Source of the DNA: Acinetobacter oleivorans DR1
GTDB taxonomy: Bacteria > Pseudomonadota > Gammaproteobacteria > Pseudomonadales > Moraxellaceae
Direction: 5' to 3'
NCBI RefSeq assembly: GCF_000196795.1
Contig: NC_014259.1
Span: 558,001-622,000 of the forward strand
DNA length: 64,000 nt
The notes under the pieces were generated by a model. The model was not told the origin of the DNA and did not search any database. It saw only the letters and a list, made by a program, of their open reading frames with translations. Made by a program: the position numbers and the translations under genes. Shown piece by piece: positions 1 through 8,939 of this stretch (positions are counted from its first letter, which is position 1; each line of letters starts with the position of its first letter).

Positions 1-527
1 AAGTCATTTGTGATTTATTAGAAAAATGTATTGGTTTTCAGATCTATGAAGATGTTCTTGCCAAAGTGGAAAATCAGGCTGATCGAGTGACAAGAACTCA
101 CATTGCTAAAACATTGGTCGAGAAGAATGTAGTAACCCGTCCTCAACAGGCATTTGATCGTTTCTTAAAAGAGGGAAGACGTGCCTTTGTTAAGTTTGAA
201 GGGTTAGGATTAAAAGAAACAATTGACATGATTCATGAAAGTAAAGGGCTGGCAGTTTTAGCACATCCAACTCGTTATGATTTATCTGCAACTAACATTC
301 GATATTTAATTGAATTGTTCGCAACTTCAGGTGGAGATGCAATTGAGCTACCCCCGCCTATAGAAACATTATCTACTCGCCAAATGGTTGATCGGATGAT
401 TGAGCAACATCAATTAGCCGTCTCAATTGGCAGTGATTTTCATGGTGAAAATATGCCATGGATTAAATTGGGAAATACACCTAAACCAACGGCTAATCAG
501 CAAGGTGTTTGGGAGCGTTTTCTCTAA
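1..527 (+). CDS. PHP-domain phosphoesterase (RNase AM / YciV-TrpH type), C-terminal part
   Basis: The reading frame is open from base 3 at the window edge, so the N-terminal half lies upstream. The visible part has the late PHP-domain metal motifs: a VLAHPTRY segment and a GSDFH segment near the C-terminus, both typical of PHP phosphoesterases. The insert between the motif groups resembles the YciV/TrpH family, which in E. coli acts as a 5'-3' exonuclease on short RNAs and rRNA 5' ends (RNase AM). The N-terminal HxH motif cannot be checked. It converges with the bestrophin-like gene only 6 bp away, with no visible terminator between them. Confidence 0.85.
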   Translation, partial: VICDLLEKCIGFQIYEDVLAKVENQADRVTRTHIAKTLVEKNVVTRPQQAFDRFLKEGRRAFVKFEGLGLKETIDMIHESKGLAVLAHPTRYDLSATNIRYLIELFATSGGDAIELPPPIETLSTRQMVDRMIEQHQLAVSIGSDFHGENMPWIKLGNTPKPTANQQGVWERFL

Positions 528-533
528 TAGCGC

Positions 534-1445
534 TTAGAGCAAGTTATTATCTTGAGCTTGAATTGGAGGCGGTGTCGGTTTGCCTAGCGTTCCTAAAAGT
601 TCAATTTCGATACTACGCACCATGGCATCTAAGGGTAAATCATTGCTTTGAGTACCAAAAGGCTCTTCAATTTCCGAGCTTAGTGCATCAAGTCCTAAGA
701 ATGTATATGCCAAAATTCCAACCAGTAAAGGTGTTGCTAAACCTAGCAATGAACCAAGACTAAACGGCAACATAAAACAGAAAAAATAGACAGTGCGATT
801 GAGCAAAACTGAATAAGCAAATGGAATAGGTGTATTGGCGATTCGGTCACAGCCAGTTTGCACAACACTTAAATCTGAAACATTTTTATTCATCTGTGCA
901 TAGATGATGTCAGAGATTTCACCTTCTTTAAGTGCTTGTAATAATTCCCAGTGAATAAGGCTCAGCGTGTACTGAGGAGCATTATTTTGCTGATAGAGTT
1001 GGGTGAGTGCTTGCTGGCTCATACCACTGGTTTGTATTAACTCGGTTGGGTTTGCTGTCTGACGACGTAAACGATCACGTAACACATTAGCAAAAACAAT
1101 CACATGTTGAATGACACGTTCACGGCGAGCCTGAGTCAAAATTCGGCAGTCACGGTCAAAATGGCGCGAAGTTGCAATTAAAACACCCCATAATTTCCGT
1201 GCTTCCCACCAACGGTCATAACATGCAGTATTTTTAAATCCTAAGAAAATAGAAAGCACGACACCAATCAGAGTAAAGCCAACCAAAGGAATTTCTGGAA
1301 AACGATAAAGGTTGATATATTCCACGCCACCAATGATTGCTGAGATCAACATAACAAACCCTAAGGAGGGGAGAATTTTGGGTAAAATCGTCCCTCGCCA
1401 AGAGAATAAAACTTTGAAAATACTAGGTTGATCACGAACAATCAT
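534..1445 (-). CDS. Bestrophin family (UPF0187) inner-membrane channel protein
   Basis: The 303-residue protein has two hydrophobic segments near the N-terminus (about residues 20-65) and two more near residues 210-255. Between them is the family signature GFKNTACYDRWWEARKLWG. This is the bacterial bestrophin-like family (E. coli YneE), pentameric inner-membrane channels; some bacterial members conduct cations rather than chloride. The length matches the family. It stands alone on the minus strand, convergent with the PHP gene. Ion specificity and physiological role cannot be read from the sequence. Confidence 0.85.
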   Translation of the reverse strand: MIVRDQPSIFKVLFSWRGTILPKILPSLGFVMLISAIIGGVEYINLYRFPEIPLVGFTLIGVVLSIFLGFKNTACYDRWWEARKLWGVLIATSRHFDRDCRILTQARRERVIQHVIVFANVLRDRLRRQTANPTELIQTSGMSQQALTQLYQQNNAPQYTLSLIHWELLQALKEGEISDIIYAQMNKNVSDLSVVQTGCDRIANTPIPFAYSVLLNRTVYFFCFMLPFSLGSLLGLATPLLVGILAYTFLGLDALSSEIEEPFGTQSNDLPLDAMVRSIEIELLGTLGKPTPPPIQAQDNNLL

Positions 1446-1506
1446 TTTATTTTAAGCATCACTATTTTTGTTTTGATCTTCTAGGCTTAGTTAAGCTTTG
1501 TCAATA

Positions 1507-2226
1507 TTATTGAACTGATATTGCTGCGGGGTTGAGCAGTTGTTGTTCAGCAAATGAAAAGCTTCCTTCTGGAGAAATAATAAAATGATCCAAGAGGTGT
1601 ATTTCGACAAGCTTGCATGCATTTTCCAGTTGTTGAGTTAATGCAATATCTTCAGCAGAAGGCTGTGCTGAACCAAATGGATGATTGTGTGCAATAACGA
1701 GCTGGCAAGCATGTTGTTGTAAGGCGTAGCGTAAAGTTTGATTAACCGAGACCGCACAATGTTGCATTGAACCAAAAAATAGCTTTTTAAAATGGAGCTT
1801 TCTTAATTCTGGGTCTAGACACAGCACAGCAAAGACTTCTTGTTTTTCACCTTTTAATTCATAGCGTAAATAATCCAAAACTAAATCAGAAGAGTGAAGA
1901 CTAAGATTATTCTTCTGAAAGTGATGATCGAGATAACGCCGTCCGAGTTCTTTGACTGCCAGTAATTGAGAATATTTCGTTGCTCCTATTCCATTAAATT
2001 GAGTTAATTCGCTTAACGACGAATCAAACACTGCATTTAGGCTACCAAAATGTTGAATGAGTAAACGTGACAATTCGACTGCTGAATGTTGCTTTGAACC
2101 TGAGCGAAGAAAAATCGCCAATAGCTCTGCATCAGAAAGACTTTGAGGGCCTTGTTGCAATAACCGTTCTCTTGGCCGCTCTTGTTCGGGCCAATTTTTA
2201 ATAGAAGTATTCATATTCCCCAGCAT
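1507..2226 (-). CDS. radC: RadC/JAB-domain DNA repair family protein (UPF0758)
   Basis: The protein has an N-terminal helix-hairpin-helix-like region (LSDAELLAIFLRSG, then FNGIGATKYSQLLAVKELGRR) and a C-terminal JAB/MPN metalloprotease-like domain with HNHPFGSAQPSAEDI, the HxH...D zinc motif. Length (239 aa; 235 if the internal ATG at 2214 is used) fits RadC. The upstream start at 2226 lacks a clear ribosome site. The family name comes from an old E. coli assignment to recombinational repair that was later questioned, so function is uncertain. It is divergent from coaBC across about 100 bp. Confidence 0.9.
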   Translation of the reverse strand: MLGNMNTSIKNWPEQERPRERLLQQGPQSLSDAELLAIFLRSGSKQHSAVELSRLLIQHFGSLNAVFDSSLSELTQFNGIGATKYSQLLAVKELGRRYLDHHFQKNNLSLHSSDLVLDYLRYELKGEKQEVFAVLCLDPELRKLHFKKLFFGSMQHCAVSVNQTLRYALQQHACQLVIAHNHPFGSAQPSAEDIALTQQLENACKLVEIHLLDHFIISPEGSFSFAEQQLLNPAAISVQ

Positions 2227-2325
2227 AATTCGCTTAAAATTTTATTTTGTTTGCCCAATCAATCTTGGGTCTGCGCGTATTTAATGCTATTGTGAGCGCC
2301 ACTGCAACAGTAAGGTATCCTGTTC

Positions 2326-3579
2326 GTGAGCTTTGATCTAAGTGTTATTCCTCATAAAAACATCGTTTTAGCTGTTACTGGCGGAATTGCTGCCTATAAA
2401 AGTGCCATCTTAGTCCGCCGCCTCAAAGATTATGGCTTTGATGTGCGCGTGGTCATGACACATGGTGCTCAGGCATTTATTACTCCACTAACTTTTCAGG
2501 CTCTTTCTGGTAATCCTGTCCATACTGAACTTTTAGACCCTGCGGCTGAAGCTGGAATGGGACATATTGAATTAGCACGTTGGGCTGATTTATTACTGGT
2601 TGCGCCTGCAAGTTGTGATACTTTGGCAAAGTTTGCACATGGTTTAGCAGATGACTTGCTCAGTACAGTTTTTTTGGCAACAAAATCTCCTGTCTGGGTT
2701 GCGCCGGCTATGAACCAACAAATGTGGGCGGCCAAAGCTACACAACGAAATTTACAAACCTTGGTCGAAGATGGTGTGCATGTGATCATGCCAGATGCGG
2801 GTGAGCAGGCGTGTGGTGATGTTGGTTTAGGCCGAATGCCAGAGCCAGAAGAAATTGCTAAGCAAGTGGCTGGTTATTTCCATCAGGCTCAACGTGCAAT
2901 TGCTGAAAAATTTGGGTTGTTGGCAGGTAAGCGAGTTGTGATTACTGCTGGGCCAACACGTGAAGCAATTGACCCTGTTCGTTATATCTCGAACCACAGT
3001 ACTGGTAAAATGGGCTTTGCTTTAGCGGCTGCTTGTTACGCTGCTGGTGCACAAGTGACTCTGATTGCTGGACCTGTAAGTTTAGATACACCGAATGGTG
3101 TAAAAAGAGTAAATGTTGCCTCTGCAAGACAGATGTTAGATATCAGTATGGACTCGTTAGAAACAGGCTGCGATATCTTCATTGCAACCGCCGCAGTCGC
3201 AGACTATCGCGTAGCAGAAGTTGCCGAGCATAAAATTAAGAAGGCAGGGGATGAGTTGAATGTTTCCCTTGTAAAAAATCCGGATATTGTGGCAACCATT
3301 GCTGGTCAGGAAAAACGTCCATTTATGGTGGGCTTTGCAGCTGAAACACAAAATGTTGAAGAGTATGCGGCAGGAAAGCTGGTTGCTAAAAAACTCGATA
3401 TGATTGCATGCAACGATGTGTCACGTGCAGATATTGGTTTTGCTTCTGATGAAAATGCGATGACAGTTTTCTTTGCTGAAAACTATCACATGAAAAAGCG
3501 TGAGTTAGAAAAAGCATCTAAACAAGAAATTTCTCAACAGTTGGTTGAAGCAATTTCGGATGCATTGCGCCGTAAATAA
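2326..3579 (+). CDS. coaBC: Bifunctional phosphopantothenoylcysteine decarboxylase / phosphopantothenate-cysteine ligase
   Basis: This enzyme catalyses two coenzyme A steps: CTP-dependent joining of 4'-phosphopantothenate to cysteine (CoaB) and FMN-dependent decarboxylation (CoaC). The N-terminal flavoprotein half shows VTGGIAAYKS (about 17-26), the likely catalytic His80 in GMGHIELARWAD, the PAMNQQMW motif (127-134) and active-site Cys163. The CoaB half begins near residue 200 with KRVVITAGPTREAIDPVRY and continues to the lysine-rich KIKKAG segment. The start is GTG; no ATG lies between it and the first conserved strand, so the non-ATG start is well supported. Length 417 aa is normal. Confidence 0.97.
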   Translation: MSFDLSVIPHKNIVLAVTGGIAAYKSAILVRRLKDYGFDVRVVMTHGAQAFITPLTFQALSGNPVHTELLDPAAEAGMGHIELARWADLLLVAPASCDTLAKFAHGLADDLLSTVFLATKSPVWVAPAMNQQMWAAKATQRNLQTLVEDGVHVIMPDAGEQACGDVGLGRMPEPEEIAKQVAGYFHQAQRAIAEKFGLLAGKRVVITAGPTREAIDPVRYISNHSTGKMGFALAAACYAAGAQVTLIAGPVSLDTPNGVKRVNVASARQMLDISMDSLETGCDIFIATAAVADYRVAEVAEHKIKKAGDELNVSLVKNPDIVATIAGQEKRPFMVGFAAETQNVEEYAAGKLVAKKLDMIACNDVSRADIGFASDENAMTVFFAENYHMKKRELEKASKQEISQQLVEAISDALRRK

Positions 3580-3591
3580 TATGTTTTAAAT

Positions 3592-3626
3592 AAAAAAAAC
3601 CGCGAATAGAATCGCGGTTTTTTTTA
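3592..3626. terminator. Bidirectional rho-independent terminator between coaBC and secF
   Basis: A 9-bp stem (AAACCGCGA / TCGCGGTTT) with a 6-nt loop is flanked by an A-run on the left and a T-run on the right. It can therefore serve the convergent coaBC and secF transcripts. Confidence 0.9.
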
Positions 3627-3646
3627 TATGTCTTAATTTATCCAAC

Positions 3647-4612
3647 TTAAGGAATATCATCTTCAAATTCAGGTTTAACCTGAACGATGAAGTCCTGACG
3701 GTTAAGACCACGCCATAAGGCAAAAGCTGTACCGATATAAATTGAAGAGTAAGTACCTACAAAGACACCAACAAACATTGCAACAGCGAACCAGTGTAGA
3801 CCATCACCACCTAAGAACATCATTGCTAGAACGACTAGTAATAAGGTCATTGATGTATGAATGGTACGACGTAAAGTTTCGGTTAAAGCAATATCGACGA
3901 TTTCACGAGGAGTTGCACCGCGAATTTTACGGAAATTTTCACGGATACGGTCTGACACTACAATGTTATCGTTAAGCGAGAAGCCAATAACAGCAAGTAC
4001 CGCAGCTAAAACTGTAAGGTCAAACGGCCATTGGAATAATGCAAAAGCACCAATAATAATAATGATGTCGTGGAATAAAGACATTACGGCACCCATCGCG
4101 AGTTTAAACTCAAAGCGAATAGTCACGTAAATCAACATTAAAATAAGAGCAAGTGCAACCGCACCAGCAGAGCGAACATAAAGCTCGTTACCAACTTGAC
4201 CACCTACAGAGTCAACTTTATGAACTTCTGCGGCATTGTTTGGCAGCTGTACAGCCTTAGTAATCGCGTTATTAAGATCTTCAACCTTAACTTCTTGTAC
4301 TGGCATACGCACAAGTAAGTCTTTATTACTACCAAGTGTCTGTACTACAGCATCTTTAAAGCCAGCTTTGTCAAGCGCTTGGATAACGTCAGACTGGTTT
4401 GCTGGTTGAGCATAGTTAAGCTCAGCTGAAACACCACCTGTAAAGTCCAAACCGAGGTTAAGACCTTTAGTTACAATAAAGAAAATACTCGCCAATGTAA
4501 TCAGGATCGAGAAGATTGCCGCAGGTTTGGCAATCTTCATGAACGGGATGATTTTTGCATCATCCGGACGTCCATATTGTTTTGAATCTTGTTGAGTCAC
4601 TTTAGTCATCAT
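3647..4612 (-). CDS. secF: Protein translocase subunit SecF
   Basis: SecF is an inner-membrane partner of SecD that uses the proton motive force to complete protein export through SecYEG. The 321-residue protein has an N-terminal membrane segment (about 27-48) followed by GLDFTGGVSAELNY, a periplasmic loop, then a five-helix block with FSLNDNIVVSDRIRENFRK and the MTLLLVVLAMMFLGG segment, all diagnostic. An AAGGAG ribosome site stands 4 nt before the ATG at 4612. Only 8 bp separate it from secD, so the two are co-transcribed in the order secD-secF. Confidence 0.98.
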   Translation of the reverse strand: MMTKVTQQDSKQYGRPDDAKIIPFMKIAKPAAIFSILITLASIFFIVTKGLNLGLDFTGGVSAELNYAQPANQSDVIQALDKAGFKDAVVQTLGSNKDLLVRMPVQEVKVEDLNNAITKAVQLPNNAAEVHKVDSVGGQVGNELYVRSAGAVALALILMLIYVTIRFEFKLAMGAVMSLFHDIIIIIGAFALFQWPFDLTVLAAVLAVIGFSLNDNIVVSDRIRENFRKIRGATPREIVDIALTETLRRTIHTSMTLLLVVLAMMFLGGDGLHWFAVAMFVGVFVGTYSSIYIGTAFALWRGLNRQDFIVQVKPEFEDDIP

Positions 4613-4620
4613 CGATCTCC

Positions 4621-6522
4621 TTAAATGCTCAACTTTTTCAAGTTACGGCGTTTGCCATAAATGATTTGTACAATTGCGCGAGTCACTGTAATTGCAGTAA
4701 ACATCGAACACACAATACCAATCATTAATGTTACGGCGAAACCTTTGATCGGGCCTGTACCAATTGCAAACAAAATGAAAGCAACGAGGAACGTGGTTAA
4801 GTTCGAGTCAAAAATGGTGTTATAAGCTCGATCATAACCGGCCACAATGGCCTGTTTGGGTGAGGCTCCCCAGAGCATTTCTTCTCGAATACGCTCACAT
4901 ATTAATACGTTCGCATCGACCGCCATACCAATGGTAATAACGATACCGGCAATACCTGGTAAGGTGAGGGAAGCTCCAATCCATGACATAACCGTTAAAA
5001 TCATTGCCAAGTTAACAACAAGTGCAAAGTTAGCGATTAAACCGAATAGACGGAAGAAAACCACCATCCAGATTGCAACAAGCAAGAAGCCGATTTGAGT
5101 TGATAATACGCCTTTATCAATGTTTTCTTGACCAAGACTTGGACCAACCACACGTTCTTCAACAAAATACATTGGCGCAGCTAAAGCACCTGCACGTAGC
5201 ATTAATGCAAGCTCTGATGCTTCTTGAGGAGAACTTAAACCGGTAATACGGAAAGTTGAACCTAAAACGGCTTGAACAGTTGCAGCATTAATGACTACAG
5301 ATTCAGTGTATGGAGTACGAACTTCTGTTTGTGCACCAGTTTTAGGATCTGTGACATAAGTAATTTTTTGCTTATTTTCGATGAACAATACCGCCATGCG
5401 TTTACCAACAGCATTACGAGTTGCATCGGACATAAGCTTACCACCAGCACTGTCGAGGGTAATATTTACCTCGGCACCACCAGAGTCTTGGCTGAAGCCA
5501 GAACTTGCATTTTGAACACGCTCACCAGTCAAGATACGGTTACGTTGCAACAAAAGTTGACGACCGCTATCTAAAGACTCATAAGCAAAAACTTCTGTGC
5601 CCGGAGGTAAAGGTTGACCATTATATTTACCTGTATATGGGTCAATATATTGATCATTTGAGTCAGAAACTAAACGGAATTCGAGGTTTGCAGTACGACC
5701 TAAAACACGTTTAGCTTCAGCTGTATCTTGTACACCCGGTAATTCAACAACAATACGGTTGCTACCCTGACTTTGTACCAATGCTTCTGCAACACCAAGT
5801 TCGTTAATACGATTACGTAATGTTGTTAAGTTTTGGTTTACCGCATATGACTGGATTTCTTGGCGACGTACATCGGTATAAGTAAGCTTTAAAGTAGAAC
5901 CTGTAGAGCTTGCTAATGCCTGTTGGGTATATTCATTCCCATTACGACGTAGAAAATCCATTGCTGCATCACGGTCAGCATTGTCAGCAAATTGAACAGT
6001 GATTACATTGTTTGTTAATGCAAGATTATTAAATTTGATCTTGTTTTCACGGAACTGACGACGCAAATCAGTGGCAGAGGTTTCCATACGTTGGGCAACG
6101 GCTTTGTCCATATCTACTTCAAGCAAGAAGTGGACACCACCACGTAAGTCCAAACCAAGTTTCATTGGTTTTGCCCCAATTTTTTGCAACCATTCCGGTG
6201 TGGTTGGTGCAAGGTTTAGGGCAACAACATATTGATCACCTAAGTCACGGCGTAATACTTCTTTTGCTTTCAACTGCGCTTCAGAAGAGCTGACACGCAA
6301 GAGGGCAGCATTATTTGTAAAAGTATTATCGTGACTTGCAATATTTGCTGTTTTTAAAATTTGCTCTGCTTTTTGCACCACACTTTGATCAATTTGGGTA
6401 CCAGCTTTGGCACCGGAAATTTGAACGGCGGGCTCATCCGGATATAGACTAGGCAGTGCGTATAATGTACTGACTACCAGAACAACCAGAATCAGTAAAT
6501 ATTTCCATGCAGGGTAACGCAT
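4621..6522 (-). CDS. secD: Protein translocase subunit SecD
   Basis: The 633-residue SecD has one N-terminal membrane helix (about 7-24), a large periplasmic region with the P1 signature LGLDLRGGVHFLLEVD and the ELPGVQDTAEAKRVLG segment, and five C-terminal helices including GIVITIGMAVDANVLICERI. It acts with SecF in late steps of Sec export. Length is normal. It lies downstream of yajC, but a strong hairpin with a T-run (6538-6566) sits between them, so secD may be partly uncoupled from yajC transcription. Confidence 0.98.
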   Translation of the reverse strand: MRYPAWKYLLILVVLVVSTLYALPSLYPDEPAVQISGAKAGTQIDQSVVQKAEQILKTANIASHDNTFTNNAALLRVSSSEAQLKAKEVLRRDLGDQYVVALNLAPTTPEWLQKIGAKPMKLGLDLRGGVHFLLEVDMDKAVAQRMETSATDLRRQFRENKIKFNNLALTNNVITVQFADNADRDAAMDFLRRNGNEYTQQALASSTGSTLKLTYTDVRRQEIQSYAVNQNLTTLRNRINELGVAEALVQSQGSNRIVVELPGVQDTAEAKRVLGRTANLEFRLVSDSNDQYIDPYTGKYNGQPLPPGTEVFAYESLDSGRQLLLQRNRILTGERVQNASSGFSQDSGGAEVNITLDSAGGKLMSDATRNAVGKRMAVLFIENKQKITYVTDPKTGAQTEVRTPYTESVVINAATVQAVLGSTFRITGLSSPQEASELALMLRAGALAAPMYFVEERVVGPSLGQENIDKGVLSTQIGFLLVAIWMVVFFRLFGLIANFALVVNLAMILTVMSWIGASLTLPGIAGIVITIGMAVDANVLICERIREEMLWGASPKQAIVAGYDRAYNTIFDSNLTTFLVAFILFAIGTGPIKGFAVTLMIGIVCSMFTAITVTRAIVQIIYGKRRNLKKLSI

Positions 6523-6537
6523 TCGCTTTCTTCTTAA

Positions 6538-6566
6538 ATGAAAAAGTCGTGCTAAAGCACGACTGT
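6538..6566 (-). terminator. Terminator/attenuator-like hairpin between yajC and secD
   Basis: On the minus strand AGTCGTGCT pairs with AGCACGACT (9 bp, 2-nt loop by this pairing), followed directly by TTTTTC. It has the form of an intrinsic terminator, but it lies inside what is usually one operon. It may lower secDF relative to yajC, protect a 3' end, or coexist with a separate secD promoter. Confidence 0.7.
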
Positions 6567-6573
6567 TTTATGA

Positions 6574-6903
6574 TTAAAGGTTATTTAGAGTGCCTTCAGG
6601 TAATACTGAAATTACGCTGGCACGCTGAATTTTTACTTCTACACCACGGCTAAGTTCAACAACTGCATAGTCACCTTCAATTTTGGTCACTTTGCCCATT
6701 AAACCACCAGCGAACACAACTTCACTACCTACACCTAAGCTTTCGATTAAAGAACGGTGCTCTTTAGCACGCTTTGCTTGAGGGCGCCAAATTAAGAAAT
6801 AAAAGATTGCAACGAATACAACAATCATCAAGATGTTTGGCAAAATACCTGTAGTTGGGCCAGCTGCCGGTGCTGCATGTGCAGCAGAAATTAAAAAGCT
6901 CAT
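6574..6903 (-). CDS. yajC: Sec translocon accessory protein YajC
   Basis: This small (109 aa) inner-membrane protein has one hydrophobic helix (about residues 21-41, ILPNILMIVVFVAIFYFLIW) followed by the family signature RPQAKRAKEHRSLIESL and a cytoplasmic beta-rich tail. YajC associates with SecDF and the translocon and is not essential in E. coli. The order tgt-yajC-secD-secF is the conserved gammaproteobacterial order. Confidence 0.97.
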   Translation of the reverse strand: MSFLISAAHAAPAAGPTTGILPNILMIVVFVAIFYFLIWRPQAKRAKEHRSLIESLGVGSEVVFAGGLMGKVTKIEGDYAVVELSRGVEVKIQRASVISVLPEGTLNNL

Positions 6904-7000
6904 TTTGATTTCCTAAAGTTAAAAATATGAGTCAGATACCTGACATAATCCTAATTCGTTTTGCAATTTACCTTGTCTTGAGGTTGAGCGCAAATCGGGC

Positions 7001-8134
7001 TTATTCATCAACCGGACATGGTGGAACTTCTAAACCACGACGGGCATAAAAGTCCTGAACAAATTCATCAAATGTGCCATTCTCTAATGCATCACGCATA
7101 CCTTCAGTTAAACGTTGGTAATAACGTAAGTTATGAATGGTACCGAGCATAGACGCTAACATCTCTCCACATTTTTCAAGATGGAATAGATAAGCACGGG
7201 TAAAGTTCTTACAAGTGTAGCAATCGCAATGTGGATCGAGCGGGCTCTGGTCATGGCGATATTTACTATTACGAATACGTACCAGACCATCAGTGACAAA
7301 ATAATGACCGTTTCGCGCATTACGGGTTGGCATTACACAGTCGAACATATCGACACCGCGGCGCACCGCTTCAACGATATCTTCCGGTTTACCAACGCCC
7401 ATCAAGTAACGCGGTTTGTCTTGTGGCATTTTGCTTGGTAGATAATCTAAAACTTTGATCATCTCATCTTTAGGTTCACCTACAGATAAGCCGCCAATCG
7501 CATAACCATCAAAGCCAATTTCAAGAAGGCCATTTAAAGACTCGTCACGTAAGTCTTCATACATACCGCCTTGAATGATGCCAAATAACGCATTCTTATT
7601 TTTGAGTTCATCATGATGATGAGTTTTACAACGTTTTGCCCAGCGTAAAGAAAGCTGCAATGATTTTTGTGCTTCTTCATGCGTTGCAGGATATGGTGTA
7701 CATTCATCAAAAATCATGACGATGTCAGAGTTCAATACCTGCTGAATTTCCATAGAAATTTCAGGCGATAAAAACACTTTTGAACCATCAATCGGTGAGC
7801 GGAAAGTAACACCTTCCTCTTTGATTTTGCGCATTGCGCCAAGACTAAAAACCTGGAAACCGCCAGAGTCAGTCAAAATTGGCTTATCCCATTTAATAAA
7901 GTTATGCAAACCGCCGTGTTCTTTAATCACTTCAAGACCCGGACGCAAATATAAATGGAAGGTATTTCCTAAAATAATTTGTGCCTGAATGTCTTCGATA
8001 TCACGCGGTAGCATACCTTTGACTGTGCCGTAAGTCCCCACTGGCATAAAAACAGGTGTTTCAACAACACCATGCTCTAAAGTTAAACGACCACGACGGG
8101 CGCGCCCCGACTGACCTAATTTTTCAAACTTCAT
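7001..8134 (-). CDS. tgt: tRNA-guanine transglycosylase
   Basis: The enzyme exchanges guanine-34 for preQ1 in tRNAs for Asp, Asn, His and Tyr, leading to queuosine. Visible signatures are ILTDSGGFQVFSLG near residue 90, DIVMIFDECTPYPA, the nucleophile region MGVGKPEDIVEAVRRGVDMFDCVMPTRNARNG, and the zinc site DPHCDCYTCKNFTRAYLFHL near the C-terminus. Length 377 aa is typical. QueA, the next pathway enzyme, is encoded further upstream on the same strand but is separated by the DUF3137 and LemA genes. Confidence 0.98.
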   Translation of the reverse strand: MKFEKLGQSGRARRGRLTLEHGVVETPVFMPVGTYGTVKGMLPRDIEDIQAQIILGNTFHLYLRPGLEVIKEHGGLHNFIKWDKPILTDSGGFQVFSLGAMRKIKEEGVTFRSPIDGSKVFLSPEISMEIQQVLNSDIVMIFDECTPYPATHEEAQKSLQLSLRWAKRCKTHHHDELKNKNALFGIIQGGMYEDLRDESLNGLLEIGFDGYAIGGLSVGEPKDEMIKVLDYLPSKMPQDKPRYLMGVGKPEDIVEAVRRGVDMFDCVMPTRNARNGHYFVTDGLVRIRNSKYRHDQSPLDPHCDCYTCKNFTRAYLFHLEKCGEMLASMLGTIHNLRYYQRLTEGMRDALENGTFDEFVQDFYARRGLEVPPCPVDE

Positions 8135-8287
8135 CTAAAAATCCTGAACACGAGCAGAGGCGAAGAAACAGTTCGCTGCTAAAAAGAGAGCTATTTTCCT
8201 TGATTCTGCGATGTAGTTCTACTACTAAATGTAGCTGGTTATAAAATAGATAAAATTTCCGACAGGTTAGGGCCTATTTTTTTCCTA

Positions 8288-8857
8288 TTAAAAATTAGGT
8301 TTATAGCCAAAATTTTCATTAACAAGATTATCCTTAAAAGGGCGAATCGCTTTCTTAGATAAAGTTAATGTATTGATGAGATTGTTAGGGAATACTTCAA
8401 TCTGGTTGTTGAACAGCTCGACATTACGGTTAAAGATACTAATCGCAGCACCTACATTTTCGTTTTGTTCCTGAATGTCGTCCATCATCTTGCTATAGAG
8501 TGAATCGGCTTTAAGCTCGGGGTAGTTTTCAACAACAACATTTAAGCTGTGAATTAGTTCTTTGCTCATTTTCTCGATTTGTTGGAGCTGAGAAATATCA
8601 GTGTTATTTACATTTAAATTAAGAATTTGTTGACGTAATTCAGTGACTTTTTCTAATGTCGATTTTTCAAAATGAGTATATTGATTAAGTGTTGTCTCAA
8701 GCGCCTCTAAAGTCTTTACCTTTTGACGTTCGAAATTGGCAACCTCAGACCAAGCACGTTTGGTCGCATTAAAATAACGTACGATGGTATTACGGATGTG
8801 AACGCCCCAGACGATCAGTACAACAAAAATCCCCAGGAAAATAAATAAACCAGTCAT
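8288..8857 (-). CDS. LemA family protein
   Basis: The 189-residue protein has an N-terminal membrane helix (about 3-22) followed by a long helical domain with the LemA pattern YFNATKRAWSEV, then ENYPELKAD and NRNVELFNNQIEVFPNNL. LemA proteins are helical-bundle envelope proteins of poorly known function; the N-terminus suggests the bulk faces one side of the inner membrane. It lies 82 bp downstream of a DUF3137 gene on the same strand, a pairing seen in other genomes, so the two probably work together. Confidence 0.9.
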   Translation of the reverse strand: MTGLFIFLGIFVVLIVWGVHIRNTIVRYFNATKRAWSEVANFERQKVKTLEALETTLNQYTHFEKSTLEKVTELRQQILNLNVNNTDISQLQQIEKMSKELIHSLNVVVENYPELKADSLYSKMMDDIQEQNENVGAAISIFNRNVELFNNQIEVFPNNLINTLTLSKKAIRPFKDNLVNENFGYKPNF

Positions 8858-8939
8858 GGTCAGTTCCTTATTGTTATTCCCTCAGTGTACTTTTGACTTC
8901 TCATTTTTAATGAGACGACAATCAAGTCATACGAGAGAT

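Noticed and set aside
2496..3351. Four small ORFs overlapping coaBC on both strands
   Set aside because: Shadows of a fully conserved enzyme; no ribosome sites and no family resemblance.
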